Below, piece after piece: positions 10,862-18,960 of a stretch of DNA of 54,792 nucleotides. A program made the position numbers and the translations under genes. A model generated the notes under the pieces. It did no database searches. It saw only the letters and a list, made by a program, of their open reading frames with translations, and was not told the DNA's origin. The DNA is from Alphaproteobacteria bacterium bin52 (GTDB lineage: Bacteria; Pseudomonadota; Alphaproteobacteria; Thalassobaculales; Thalassobaculaceae): positions 1 to 54,792 of the forward strand of contig MPMT01000026.1 in NCBI GenBank assembly GCA_002238645.1. Reading direction: 5' to 3'. Numbering within the stretch: the stretch's first letter is position 1; every line of letters starts with the position of its first letter.

Positions 10862-11269
10862 TTACTCCCTCGTCATCGCTCCTGTCGACGGCCCCTGAAT
10901 GGTGGACAGGAAGGTCTTGTACTCTTCCTGGTCCATCAGTCCGTCGAGTTCGCTCGCGTTGCTGAGCGTGATCTCGAATATCCAGCCTGCACCGGCCGCA
11001 TCCTCGTTGACGGTCTCAGGCGCGGCTTCCAGCGCCTCGTTCCACCGGCTGACCGATCCGGAGACCGGACTGTAGATGTCGCTCGCCGCCTTGACGGACT
11101 CGACAACGGCAACCACGTCGCCCTGCGAGACCGTCTCGCCCAGCGCGGTGACCTCGACAAACACGATGTCCCCGAGCTGGTCCTGGGCGTAGTCACTGAT
11201 TCCGACCCGGGCCGTCGACCCGTCGACAACAACCCATTCGTGATCACGGGTGTAACGAAGTCCGCTCAT
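10862..11269 (-). CDS. gcvH: Glycine cleavage system H protein
   Basis: The 135-residue carrier protein shuttles the aminomethyl group between P- and T-proteins on a lipoyl arm. The lipoylation lysine is Lys60 in VVAVVESVKAASDIYSP, and the N-terminal RYTRDHEWV and the GISDYAQDQLGDIVFVE segment are standard. The open frame extends 38 codons further up, but ATG 11269 (MSGLRYTRDHEW) matches the usual family start. It lies 34 bases after the gcvT stop and 6 before gcvP. There are no unusual residues. Confidence 0.97.
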   Translation of the reverse strand: MSGLRYTRDHEWVVVDGSTARVGISDYAQDQLGDIVFVEVTALGETVSQGDVVAVVESVKAASDIYSPVSGSVSRWNEALEAAPETVNEDAAGAGWIFEITLSNASELDGLMDQEEYKTFLSTIQGPSTGAMTRE

Positions 11270-11303
11270 ACCGCTGCTCTCCCCAGTCGGTCTGTACTGC
11301 ACA

Positions 11304-12407
11304 TCACCGTTTGTACCGCGCCGGCACGAACGGAAGCCGCGAGACCCGGGCCGGTCGCGGTGTTCCCCGGACCCGGATATCAACCTCCGTCCCCTCGCCG
11401 CTGCTGTTCACATCGACGTAGCCCATGGCGACGGGGGCGTTGAGGCTGGGCGAGAACCCGCCGCTGGTCACCTCCCCGATCACCCTGCCGTCGGACCCGA
11501 CGATCTCGGAGTGCTCGCGCGCCGGCGCCCGGCCGAGAGGCCGCAGTCCGACCCTGCGGCGCGGAGCTCCGTTGGCCAGCTGTCGCAGGATGGTCTGCTC
11601 GCCGGCAAACCCGCCTTCCCCGCGCCGCCGCTTGCCGATCGACCATGTCAACGCCGCCTCGATCGGCGTGATCGAGGGTGACAGGTCATGGCCGTAGAGA
11701 CAGAGCCCCGCTTCCAGCCTCAGTGAATCGCGGGCCCCGAGGCCGACAGGCTCAACATCCGGGTGTTCCAGCAGCGCCTCGGCAAGTGCCACGGCACGGC
11801 CGTTCGGCACCGAAATCTCGAACCCGTCCTCGCCGGTGTAGCCGGAGCGTGACACCAGACACGGTGTCCCGAGAAGCTCGATCTCGCCAGCGGACATGAA
11901 GCGAAGGCCGGCTGCTTCCGGAGCCATCCCGGCCAGCACAGCTTCCGCCGAGGGACCCTGCAGTGCCAGCAGGGCCATGTCCTCAAGCAGCTCGGCGCGC
12001 GCCGAGACAAGACCCGCCTGAACCAACTCGACGTCCTGGGCCACGCATGCCGCGTTCACCACCAGCAGCAGGTGGTCGTCCCGGCACACCGCCATGAAGT
12101 CATCGAGCACGCCACCGGCGGGCGTGGTGAACAGTCCGTAGCGCATCTGGCCCGGTGCGAGTTCCTGCAGGCTTGCCGGAGTCAGGGCCTCGAGTTCGCG
12201 CGCCCCGCTGGATCCGCTGATCCGGACCTGACCCATGTGGGAGACGTCGAACAGCCCGGCCCGGTCACGGACATGCAGGTGCTCGGACCTGATCCCGCCG
12301 GGGTACTGCACCGGCATGTCGTAGCCGGCAAAGGTCGTCATCCGCGCCCCGAGACGGACATGCAGGTCATGCAGGGGTGTCACTCGCGGCGAAGGATGTT
12401 CAGCCAT
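11304..12407 (-). CDS. gcvT: Aminomethyltransferase, glycine cleavage T protein
   Basis: The 367-residue protein releases ammonia from the aminomethyl-GcvH intermediate and transfers the methylene to tetrahydrofolate. The start region TPLHDLHVRLGARMTTFAGY and YDMPVQYPGGI, then LFDVSHMGQV, and later GYTGEDGFEISVP and RDSLRLEAGLCLYG are hallmark T-protein motifs. The frame is open upstream through the riboswitch, but ATG 12407 (MAEHPSPRVTPL) is preferred. It lies just past the riboswitch and has CGGGAG a few bases upstream. First gene of the gcvTHP operon. Confidence 0.96.
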   Translation of the reverse strand: MAEHPSPRVTPLHDLHVRLGARMTTFAGYDMPVQYPGGIRSEHLHVRDRAGLFDVSHMGQVRISGSSGARELEALTPASLQELAPGQMRYGLFTTPAGGVLDDFMAVCRDDHLLLVVNAACVAQDVELVQAGLVSARAELLEDMALLALQGPSAEAVLAGMAPEAAGLRFMSAGEIELLGTPCLVSRSGYTGEDGFEISVPNGRAVALAEALLEHPDVEPVGLGARDSLRLEAGLCLYGHDLSPSITPIEAALTWSIGKRRRGEGGFAGEQTILRQLANGAPRRRVGLRPLGRAPAREHSEIVGSDGRVIGEVTSGGFSPSLNAPVAMGYVDVNSSGEGTEVDIRVRGTPRPARVSRLPFVPARYKR

Positions 12408-12454
12408 TGCTCGGGCTCCCGGACAGCACAGGCCTCGTGCACCACACCTGTGGC

Positions 12455-12655
12455 GTGCCTGCCCCCTCTGTCCGCGAACCTGAGAGATTCGCCGCACATC
12501 GCTGTCCGGCTTTCCCCGTCGGTGAGACCGTGTTCCGGTCTTCTTTCCAGAGGCTCCTCGCCCTGAGGTCCGGGTGCCTGAGAGTTTCCGGGGCGGTTGC
12601 TCCTTCGGCGCCGGCTGCGGCACGAGGCCCGCCGGTCTCTTCCCCAAGGGTCATC
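12455..12655 (-). ncRNA. Tandem glycine riboswitch in the gcvT leader
   Basis: Read on the minus strand, two consecutive aptamers precede gcvT. The first starts near 12650 with GGGGAAGAGACCGG and carries GCCGAAGGAGCAACCG followed by GGAAACTCTCAGGCACC, the conserved core of glycine aptamers. The second starts near 12550 with CTCTGGAAAGAAGACCGG and ends with CGAATCTCTCAGGTTCGCGGACAGAGGGG near 12460. The conserved CTCTCAGG core is present in both. About 50 bases separate the second aptamer from the gcvT start, room for the expression platform. In known examples glycine binding turns on gcv expression. No separate terminator hairpin was identified. Confidence 0.9.
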
Positions 12656-12669
12656 GGTATGCAGGCCGC

Positions 12670-12697
12670 ATGCTATCGGGTCGGGCCGCGCTTGCAA
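12670..12697 (-). promoter_or_regulatory. Candidate promoter for the gcvTHP leader RNA
   Basis: On the minus strand TTGCAA (12692-12697) and TAGCAT (12670-12675) are separated by 16 bases, a weak sigma-70-like pair. Transcription from it would start near 12663, just ahead of the first glycine aptamer at about 12650. The match to consensus is four of six in each box, so the call rests mostly on position. Confidence 0.4.
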
Positions 12698-12720
12698 AGC
12701 CGAAATCCATGGTCGCTGCC

Positions 12721-13194
12721 CTACCCGGCACCGAGGTCGGCAACGGCGGCGCCTCCTGCTTCGCGAAGCCGGTCGGGCTCGATGGCGAATACCGCGTGCG
12801 GGCTTCCGGCCGCGGCCCAGACCCGCCGGTACCGCAGCAGACGGGTATCCATGAACAGGGTGACCGGTCCGGAATGACCGACGGGCGGCACACCGCCGAT
12901 CGCGAACCCGGTCGCATCGCGCACGAACCGGGCGTCCGCCCTGGCAACCTCGCTTCCGACCGCCGCCGCGAGCTTCGCCGGATCGAGTCGGTCCTCGCCG
13001 CTCAGTACCGCGACCACCGCACGTTCGCCGGCGCGAAACACCAGGGACTTCGCGATCTCGCCGACCGAGCAGCCGACAGCACGCGCCGCCTCGTCGGCGG
13101 TTCGGGTACTGTCGGGCAGTGTGACGACATCGCAGTCGAGTCCCAGGGCTCGCAGTGCCGCTCGCACGCGGTCGGGACCCCTCACCTTCGCCAT
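12721..13194 (-). CDS. YbaK/ProX-family aminoacyl-tRNA deacylase
   Basis: The 157-residue protein matches the YbaK/EbsC editing-domain family, which hydrolyses mischarged aminoacyl-tRNAs in trans. Key features are EIAKSLVFRAGERAVVAVLSG, with the conserved Lys of the family near residue 51, and the ATGFAIGGVPPVGH loop near 110. An open frame extends 29 codons upstream but ATG 13194 (MAKVRGPDRVRAAL) is the natural start. It lies upstream of gcvT on the same strand, with the riboswitch and a likely promoter between, so it is probably a separate unit. The exact tRNA specificity (Cys-tRNAPro or other) cannot be read from sequence. Confidence 0.88.
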   Translation of the reverse strand: MAKVRGPDRVRAALRALGLDCDVVTLPDSTRTADEAARAVGCSVGEIAKSLVFRAGERAVVAVLSGEDRLDPAKLAAAVGSEVARADARFVRDATGFAIGGVPPVGHSGPVTLFMDTRLLRYRRVWAAAGSPHAVFAIEPDRLREAGGAAVADLGAG

Positions 13195-13275
13195 CCGGCA
13201 CCCTCCGCGTTCGATCGGCCGTTCTTGACCGGGGCGAAACTCCAGCAGAGTGTTCCACCGGCTGCGCAGTTCAGG

Positions 13276-14070
13276 ATGCATGTGATGACCTCTTCAGGCA
13301 ACGGGCTCGAATGGCACGAAACCCGGGCGCACGACGGTGTCACCGTTCGCGAGTTCACCATCCACGCCCCGGCGCGACCGGTTACGGGCGTTCTCTGGTC
13401 GGGCCCGGACACCGGGCCCGACGCACCGCTTGTCTGTTTCGGTCACGGTGCGTCGGGCGACCGGCACCAGCGACCGATCCCGGACATTGCGCGGGAGCTG
13501 GGCACGACACACGGCTACTTCGGCCTCGCGCTTGACGGGCCGGTGCACGGCCGCCGACAGGTCGGACCCGGCGGGCGCGATGCGTTCTGGCCGGAGTGGC
13601 AGCGCACTGGTACCGCGCACGACATGGTGCGTGACTGGAAGCTCGCACTGGGAACGGTCTCCCGACTCGCCGAGGTCGGATCAGGCCCCGTCGGCTACTG
13701 GGGCCTGTCGATGGGCACGATCTACGGCGTGCCCCTCATCGCGGCCGAACCCCGGATCTCCGCGGCCGTGATCGGCCTGATGGGGCTGGTGCGTGAGCCC
13801 GAACACTATGCCCCGGTGATCAGGGAGGCGGCCCGGGCAATCACCTGTCCGGTCATGTTCATCTGGCAGCTCAAGGACGAACTCTTCGCCCGCGAGGAAT
13901 GCCTGGCCCTGTTCGATGCACTGGGATCGGCCGACAAGCGGCTCCATGCCAATCCCGGCCTGCATCCGGCGGTGCCGCCGGAGGAGCTCGCGTTTTCCAC
14001 CGACTTTCTCACCCGACACCTGAGCGGCACGCCCTGGTCCCGCGATCCGGTGTTCCGGGTGAGCGAGTAG
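13276..14070 (+). CDS. Alpha/beta hydrolase family protein
   Basis: The protein of about 264 residues has an alpha/beta-hydrolase layout. There is an early strand ending LVCFGHGASGDRH (oxyanion-loop region near residue 55), a nucleophile elbow GYWGLSMGTIYG near residue 140 (G-L-S-M-G, catalytic Ser), a late PVMFIWQLKDELF (acid near 200) and a final NPGLHPAVP that supplies the His. This resembles dienelactone-hydrolase or acetyl-xylan-esterase-like enzymes, but the substrate is unknown. ATG 13276 or ATG 13285 could be the start. AGGA at 13273-13276 favours the second. The gene diverges from the YbaK gene and converges on the hyuB-like gene. Confidence 0.8.
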   Translation: MHVMTSSGNGLEWHETRAHDGVTVREFTIHAPARPVTGVLWSGPDTGPDAPLVCFGHGASGDRHQRPIPDIARELGTTHGYFGLALDGPVHGRRQVGPGGRDAFWPEWQRTGTAHDMVRDWKLALGTVSRLAEVGSGPVGYWGLSMGTIYGVPLIAAEPRISAAVIGLMGLVREPEHYAPVIREAARAITCPVMFIWQLKDELFAREECLALFDALGSADKRLHANPGLHPAVPPEELAFSTDFLTRHLSGTPWSRDPVFRVSE

Positions 14071-14076
14071 TGCTGT

Positions 14077-15780
14077 TCAGCCGGGAACCTTTCGGTCCGA
14101 CCCGGTGCGTCCGGCCCCGTACACAACACCGTAGTCCCGCCGGGCGGCGTGCGGGCTGACCAGGCCGCGGCGGACGTCGCGCGCAACCGCCCCGGGATCG
14201 CGCTCGGCCGGATCACCGAGCCCGCCGCCGCCAGGCATCTCGATCACCAGCCGCTCGCCCTCGGGAATGACCTGGAAGCCCTTGTTACGCAGCTTTCTTC
14301 CCGATGCGAGCCGTACCAGGCCAAGTGCGCCGGGCCCGCCTCCGTCGCGGCCGCGGGCCGCGTGCACTGTCCGCTCGAAGGTGGCGTAGAGCCCGAAGGG
14401 CGCGCCTTCACGGTTCTCGACCTCGATCGTCTGTCCGAGACCGCCGCGCATGCGTCCCGGCCCGCCGCTGTCGGCACGCAGCTCCTTCTTCCAGAACACC
14501 AACGGCGTGATCGCCTCGGTTGCCTCGACCGGCACGTTCCGCACGCCTGACGGAAACGGTGTTGCCGACAGGCCGTCGAGGCCGGGGCGGGCTCCTGTTC
14601 CCCCGGAATGGAAGCTCATTATCTGGAACGGTGTCGACTGCGAACCGGCCCGCGCCGTGATCCCGTGCCCGGCGCCGAGACGCAGGGTCCAGAGTGCCGA
14701 ACACCCCTCCGCCGGCACGCGGTCGGGGATCGCCTGGTGCAGGCATCCGAACACCAGGTCCGGAAGCATGTGTCCGATGTTGGACCGCGCGTAGACGGCG
14801 CAGGGGTGCGGCGGATTGACGATGCATCCCTCCGGCGCCGTCACGCGTACGGCGTCGAGCGCCCCGGCATTGTTGGGCAGTTCCGGCGCCACCACGCATT
14901 TGATCCCGAAACTGGTGTAGGCGATGGTGTAGCAGAGCGGACAGTTGATCCCGTAGTCCGACAGCCCCGAGGTTCCGTCGAAGTCGACCGTGATCGTACC
15001 GTCGGCCACGGTCAGCCGCGCCGCCAGTTCGATCTCCTGGTCGAAGCCGTCGATGGTCATGGTGTGCGACCAGCTTCCCTGCGGCAGGGCGTCGATCGCA
15101 TCGGCCATGGCCCTGCGGCTGCTCTCACAGATGAAGTCGGCGAGCGGCGCGAGGTCGTCCAGGCCGTACTCGTCCATCATGGCGCACAACCGCTCCGACC
15201 CGGTATCGTTGCACGCGGCAAGCGCGTAGAGGTCGCCGATCACCATGCGCGGTTCACGCACATTGGCGCGCACCATCTCGAGGAACCACTCGTTCACCGT
15301 CCCGGCCTCGGCGAACGGCATCAACGGCACGAACAGCCCCTCCTGGTAGACCTGGCGGGCATCGGGCCCCTGGCCGAGACCGCCGATGTCCACCACGTGG
15401 CTGGTGGACGCAAACAACGCCACGATGCGCCCGTCGCGGAAGGTCGGGGAAACCACGGTGAAATCGTTCAGGTGCCCCGTTCCCTTCCACGGATCGTTGG
15501 TAATGAAGACATCTCCCTCGCGCATCGACGCTGGCGGGAACCGTTCGACGAAGTGGCCGACCGCCAGCGCCATCGAGTTCACGTGGCCCGGCGTGCCGGT
15601 GACGGCCTGGGCGAGCATGCGCCCGGAAAGATCGAAGACCCCCGCCGAGATGTCGCCCGCCTCCCGGGCCGAGGTCGAGAACGCGGTCCGCACCAGGGTC
15701 TGCGCCTGTTCCTCGACCACCGAGAGCAACCGGTTCCACATCACCTGGTGACGCACCGCGTCAAAACCCGCGTTCACCAC
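14077..15780 (-). CDS. HyuB-type subunit (hydantoinase B / oxoprolinase / acetone carboxylase alpha family)
   Basis: The protein of about 567 residues belongs to the hydantoinase B/oxoprolinase family. It shows AFSTSAREAGDISAGVFDL near residue 35, GTPGHVNSMALAV near 65, and GDVFITNDPWKGTGHLNDF near 90, where the family's NDPW-x-GTGHL motif lies. It would pair with the HyuA-like protein just upstream to cleave a cyclic amide in an ATP-dependent reaction, as for N-methylhydantoin or 5-oxoproline. The substrate cannot be told from sequence. The frame is open to an ATG at 15834, but the tandem GTG GTG at 15780/15777 follows a strong AGGGAGGAAG ribosome binding site and matches the family's usual start. 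Third gene of SDR-hyuA-hyuB. Confidence 0.88.
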   Translation of the reverse strand: MVNAGFDAVRHQVMWNRLLSVVEEQAQTLVRTAFSTSAREAGDISAGVFDLSGRMLAQAVTGTPGHVNSMALAVGHFVERFPPASMREGDVFITNDPWKGTGHLNDFTVVSPTFRDGRIVALFASTSHVVDIGGLGQGPDARQVYQEGLFVPLMPFAEAGTVNEWFLEMVRANVREPRMVIGDLYALAACNDTGSERLCAMMDEYGLDDLAPLADFICESSRRAMADAIDALPQGSWSHTMTIDGFDQEIELAARLTVADGTITVDFDGTSGLSDYGINCPLCYTIAYTSFGIKCVVAPELPNNAGALDAVRVTAPEGCIVNPPHPCAVYARSNIGHMLPDLVFGCLHQAIPDRVPAEGCSALWTLRLGAGHGITARAGSQSTPFQIMSFHSGGTGARPGLDGLSATPFPSGVRNVPVEATEAITPLVFWKKELRADSGGPGRMRGGLGQTIEVENREGAPFGLYATFERTVHAARGRDGGGPGALGLVRLASGRKLRNKGFQVIPEGERLVIEMPGGGGLGDPAERDPGAVARDVRRGLVSPHAARRDYGVVYGAGRTGSDRKVPG

Positions 15781-15867
15781 GCCTTCCTCCCTGATCCGGG
15801 GAACCGCCGGCACGACCGTTGCCGGCACCGGCATAGCATGCCCGGGGACCGGCGGACATCGCCTCGG

Positions 15868-17946
15868 TCACGCGGCACCCCTGCGGCTCATGACCAGCGC
15901 GCCCGAGGCGGCGACGACAAGATCGAACTGCGCCGGCACGACGGTCGACGTCTCGTCCTCCACCACCACAGCCGGTCCCGCGAGCCGGGCGCCGGGCACG
16001 AGCCCGGTGCGCAGGTGGACAGCCGCGCTGACCGTCTCTCCCGAGCCGGTGTCGTAAAGAGGGCAGAACGAGGTGACCCGTGCCGCCTCGACAAGGGGTA
16101 CGTCGGGCAACCTGGCCGGATCCTCCTCCGCGACCCCGAGCGACAGGCTCCACGACATCACCTCCACCTCCAGCGCCGGGATGGTGCGTCCGTACAGCCG
16201 TCGGTAGGCGGCATCAAACCGCCTGCGACAATCCCCGGCGTCCGGTCGTTCCGGCAGGTCCACTGCGATCTCGTGACCCTGGCCGCGGTAGCGCATGTAG
16301 CCGGTCCTGGTCTCGATCAGCTCGGCTCCCGGAGCACCGAGGCCGACCACGGCCTGCGCCTCGCGGCGCATGTCGTCGAACAGGGCGTCGACCCGGGCCG
16401 GCGAGAGCCTGTCGAGGGGGACGAAGAGCGAACGCACCACCTCGTAGGCGATCGGTGCCGACAGGAACCCGATGGCCGACCCGACCCCTGCGCCCGAGGG
16501 CACGATGACGGTCTCGATCCCGATCTTCACGGCCAGGCGGGCCGCATGCAGCGGCGCCGCGCCGCCAAACGCGATCAGCGCGCGGCCGGCAAGTGGCTTG
16601 CCGCTCTCGATCGCGTGAACGCGGGCGGCATTGGCCATGGTCTCGTCGACGATCTCGCTGATCCCCGCGGCAGCCACCTCCCCGGTCATCCCGAAACCCG
16701 CCGCGACCTCCCGCTCGACCGACCGTCTCGCAGCGCCGGTATCCAGTGCCATGGTTCCGCCGGCGAACCTGTCGGCATCGATGCGCCCGAGCAGCAGGTC
16801 GGCGTCGGTCACCGTCGCCCGACCGCTGCCGCGGCCGTAGCACGCCGGACCCGGCTCGGCACCGGCACTTTCGGGGCCGACAACGATTCGCCCGAGCGCA
16901 TCCACACGCGCGATTGAGCCGCCACCCGCACCGATCTCGACCATTTCGATGGCCGGTATCCTCAACGGCAGACCGCTTCCCCTGAGGAACCGGTAGTGCC
17001 GTGCTACCTCGAACTGTCGCGAGAGCTGCGGTCGGTAGTCGTCGATCAGGCAGATCTTGGCCGTGGTGCCGCCCATGTCGAAGGAAAGCGCGCTTGCCAG
17101 ACCATGCTGGGCGGCAATGGTGCGTGCCAGCACGGCGCCGCCGGCCGGCCCCGATTCAACCAGCCGGATCGGAAACCGCCGGGCTGTCCCGACCGTGGTG
17201 ACCGCGCCGGTAGACATGGTCAGCAGCAGCGGACAGGCGAGACCGTGCTCGCGCAGGGAGGTCTCGAGGCGACCGACATAGCCGGCGATCAGGGGACGGA
17301 CATAGGCATTGGCAACCGTGGTCGACAGCCGGTCGTACTCGCGGATCTCGGGCGAGACCTCCGACGACAGGCAGATGCTCACACCGGGCAGTTCCTGCTC
17401 CAGGATGGCCGCGGCGCGACGTTCGTGACCCGCGTCCAGATAGGAGTGCAGGAAGCCGACGGCAACCGCCTCGACCCGTTCGGCCCGGAAGGTGGCGGCC
17501 CGTTCGCGGACCGCCTCTTCGTCGAGTTCCAGCAACACCGTCCCGTCGGCCGCCAGCCGTTCCGGCACGCCCAGTCGCAGTTCCCGGGGCACCAGCGGTT
17601 CCGGGCGTTCCATCGCGAGGTCGTACTGTTCGAAGCGGTGCTCGTAGGCCATCTCGATCGAGTCGCGAAACCCCTCGGTCGTTAGCAGCGCGGTCCGCGC
17701 ACCCTTGCGTTCGATCAGCGCGTTGGTGGCAAGCGTGGTGCCGTGGATGACGAGGCCGACCTGCGCGGGTTCGAGTCCGGCGCGCCCGAGCGCCGCCACG
17801 ATCCCCTGTATCACCCCGGTCTCGGGTGCGGACGGCGTTGTCGGCACCTTGGTGATGGTGTGCGCACCCCTGCAGTCGACGACGACATCGGTAAAGGTGC
17901 CGCCGACATCGACACCGATGCGGCATTCCGTGACCTGAGTCGTCAT
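15868..17946 (-). CDS. HyuA-type subunit (hydantoinase A / oxoprolinase family)
   Basis: The 692-residue protein is the ATP-binding partner of the hydantoinase family. The N-terminus has the actin-like phosphate loop IGVDVGGTFTDVVVD (residues 9-23), then VIHGTTLATNALIERKGA near 78 and FRDSIEMAYEHRFEQYDL. The second half has ALSFDMGGTTAKICLI near 300 and EIGAGGGSIARVDALG near 348, followed by ESAGAEPGPACYG, all diagnostic. ATG 17946 (MTTQVTECRIGVDVGG) was chosen over an upstream open frame because the phosphate loop then sits at the usual distance from the start. It lies 34 bases after the SDR stop and 87 before the hyuB start. Confidence 0.92.
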   Translation of the reverse strand: MTTQVTECRIGVDVGGTFTDVVVDCRGAHTITKVPTTPSAPETGVIQGIVAALGRAGLEPAQVGLVIHGTTLATNALIERKGARTALLTTEGFRDSIEMAYEHRFEQYDLAMERPEPLVPRELRLGVPERLAADGTVLLELDEEAVRERAATFRAERVEAVAVGFLHSYLDAGHERRAAAILEQELPGVSICLSSEVSPEIREYDRLSTTVANAYVRPLIAGYVGRLETSLREHGLACPLLLTMSTGAVTTVGTARRFPIRLVESGPAGGAVLARTIAAQHGLASALSFDMGGTTAKICLIDDYRPQLSRQFEVARHYRFLRGSGLPLRIPAIEMVEIGAGGGSIARVDALGRIVVGPESAGAEPGPACYGRGSGRATVTDADLLLGRIDADRFAGGTMALDTGAARRSVEREVAAGFGMTGEVAAAGISEIVDETMANAARVHAIESGKPLAGRALIAFGGAAPLHAARLAVKIGIETVIVPSGAGVGSAIGFLSAPIAYEVVRSLFVPLDRLSPARVDALFDDMRREAQAVVGLGAPGAELIETRTGYMRYRGQGHEIAVDLPERPDAGDCRRRFDAAYRRLYGRTIPALEVEVMSWSLSLGVAEEDPARLPDVPLVEAARVTSFCPLYDTGSGETVSAAVHLRTGLVPGARLAGPAVVVEDETSTVVPAQFDLVVAASGALVMSRRGAA

Positions 17947-17980
17947 GGCCTGTTCCCTGCGCAGTACGGTGTTTGCGACG

Positions 17981-18814
17981 TCATCGCCGGTCCGGATGAT
18001 AGACCCGGATCGGTCGGAACTCCCTGTAGAAGGGCTTCTGCTCGCTCCACGGCACGCCGGTCGCGGCTCCGCCATCCACGGTGATGGCCTGGCCGGTCAC
18101 GAAGCTCGACCGGTCGCTCGCGAGGTAGAGGACCGCCTCGGCGATATCACGCGGCCTGCCGGCACGCGGGATCGGTTGCCGGCGGGCGAAATCATCCACC
18201 TGGTCCTCGATCAGACTGTCCGGCCTGCCTACCGTGTTGGCCGCCAGCGGAGTTGCGATGTAGCCGGGACAGACACAGTTGACCCGGATGGAGTACTCGC
18301 CCAGTTCCATCGCCGAGACCTTCGAGAGGTGGATGACAGCCGCCTTGGCGGCCGAGTAGACCTGCGGTCCGCGCCCGGCGGTAATCCCGGCGATACTGCC
18401 GGTGTTCACGATGCTGCCGCTGCCCTGCGCCTTCATCGCCGGGATCGCGTGCTTCATGCCGAGGAAGACTCCGCGAACCAGCACGGAGAAGGTCAGGTCG
18501 AAGGCGTCGGCCGGGATCGCATCGATCGGACCGAGCACGCCGCCGAACCCAGCGTTGTTGAACATGCAGTCGAGCCGGCCCCAGCGGTCGAGCGCCAGGT
18601 CGACGGCCGCCTTCACCTGCTCCTCGGACCGGACCTCGCAACTCGAGAAGAAGGCCCGCGGTCCTAGTTCGCGTGCCAGCGCCTCGCCGCGCTCGTCCTG
18701 CATGTCGGCGATCACCACCCGCGCGCCCTCGGCGACGAACAGCCGCGCCGTCTCCGCCCCGATGCCGCTCGCCCCTCCGGTGATGACGGCGGTTCTGCCC
18801 TCGAGTTCTGCCAT
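17981..18814 (-). CDS. Short-chain dehydrogenase/reductase
   Basis: The 277-residue classical SDR has the NAD(P) loop TGGASGIG (residues 12-19), DMQDE after beta-2 (Asp37, which favours NAD), NNAG (86-89) and the catalytic Ser140, Tyr153 and Lys157 in YSAAK. The C-terminus has the IDVDGG-like end (AITVDGGAATGVPW) with an extra tail of about 20 residues. ATG 18814 (MAELEGRTAVITGG) is preferred to the upstream open frame because the loop then starts at residue 12. First gene of a likely three-gene operon with HyuA and HyuB, so it may act on the same substrate class. Its actual substrate is unknown. Confidence 0.92.
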   Translation of the reverse strand: MAELEGRTAVITGGASGIGAETARLFVAEGARVVIADMQDERGEALARELGPRAFFSSCEVRSEEQVKAAVDLALDRWGRLDCMFNNAGFGGVLGPIDAIPADAFDLTFSVLVRGVFLGMKHAIPAMKAQGSGSIVNTGSIAGITAGRGPQVYSAAKAAVIHLSKVSAMELGEYSIRVNCVCPGYIATPLAANTVGRPDSLIEDQVDDFARRQPIPRAGRPRDIAEAVLYLASDRSSFVTGQAITVDGGAATGVPWSEQKPFYREFRPIRVYHPDRR

Positions 18815-18960
18815 GGCTGCGGTTCTCCCGACCTGTGATACGGCTGGGCCCATTGTCTCGCAGATCACCCGCGCTGTCCGCCCCCACGGGTACCGCGAGC
18901 CTTCCGTCGCCGCGCCGGCGCGCATAGAATCCCGCAGCCTCACCATTGCGGAGACCACCC

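Noticed and set aside
13155..13535. Alternative frames overlapping the alpha/beta hydrolase start region
   Set aside because: The chosen frame carries the hydrolase motifs over its whole length; the others are Arg/Pro-rich shadows.
14608..16917. 769-residue plus-strand frame opposite hyuA and hyuB
   Set aside because: It crosses the gap between two well-supported genes and shows no domain; antisense artefact of GC content.
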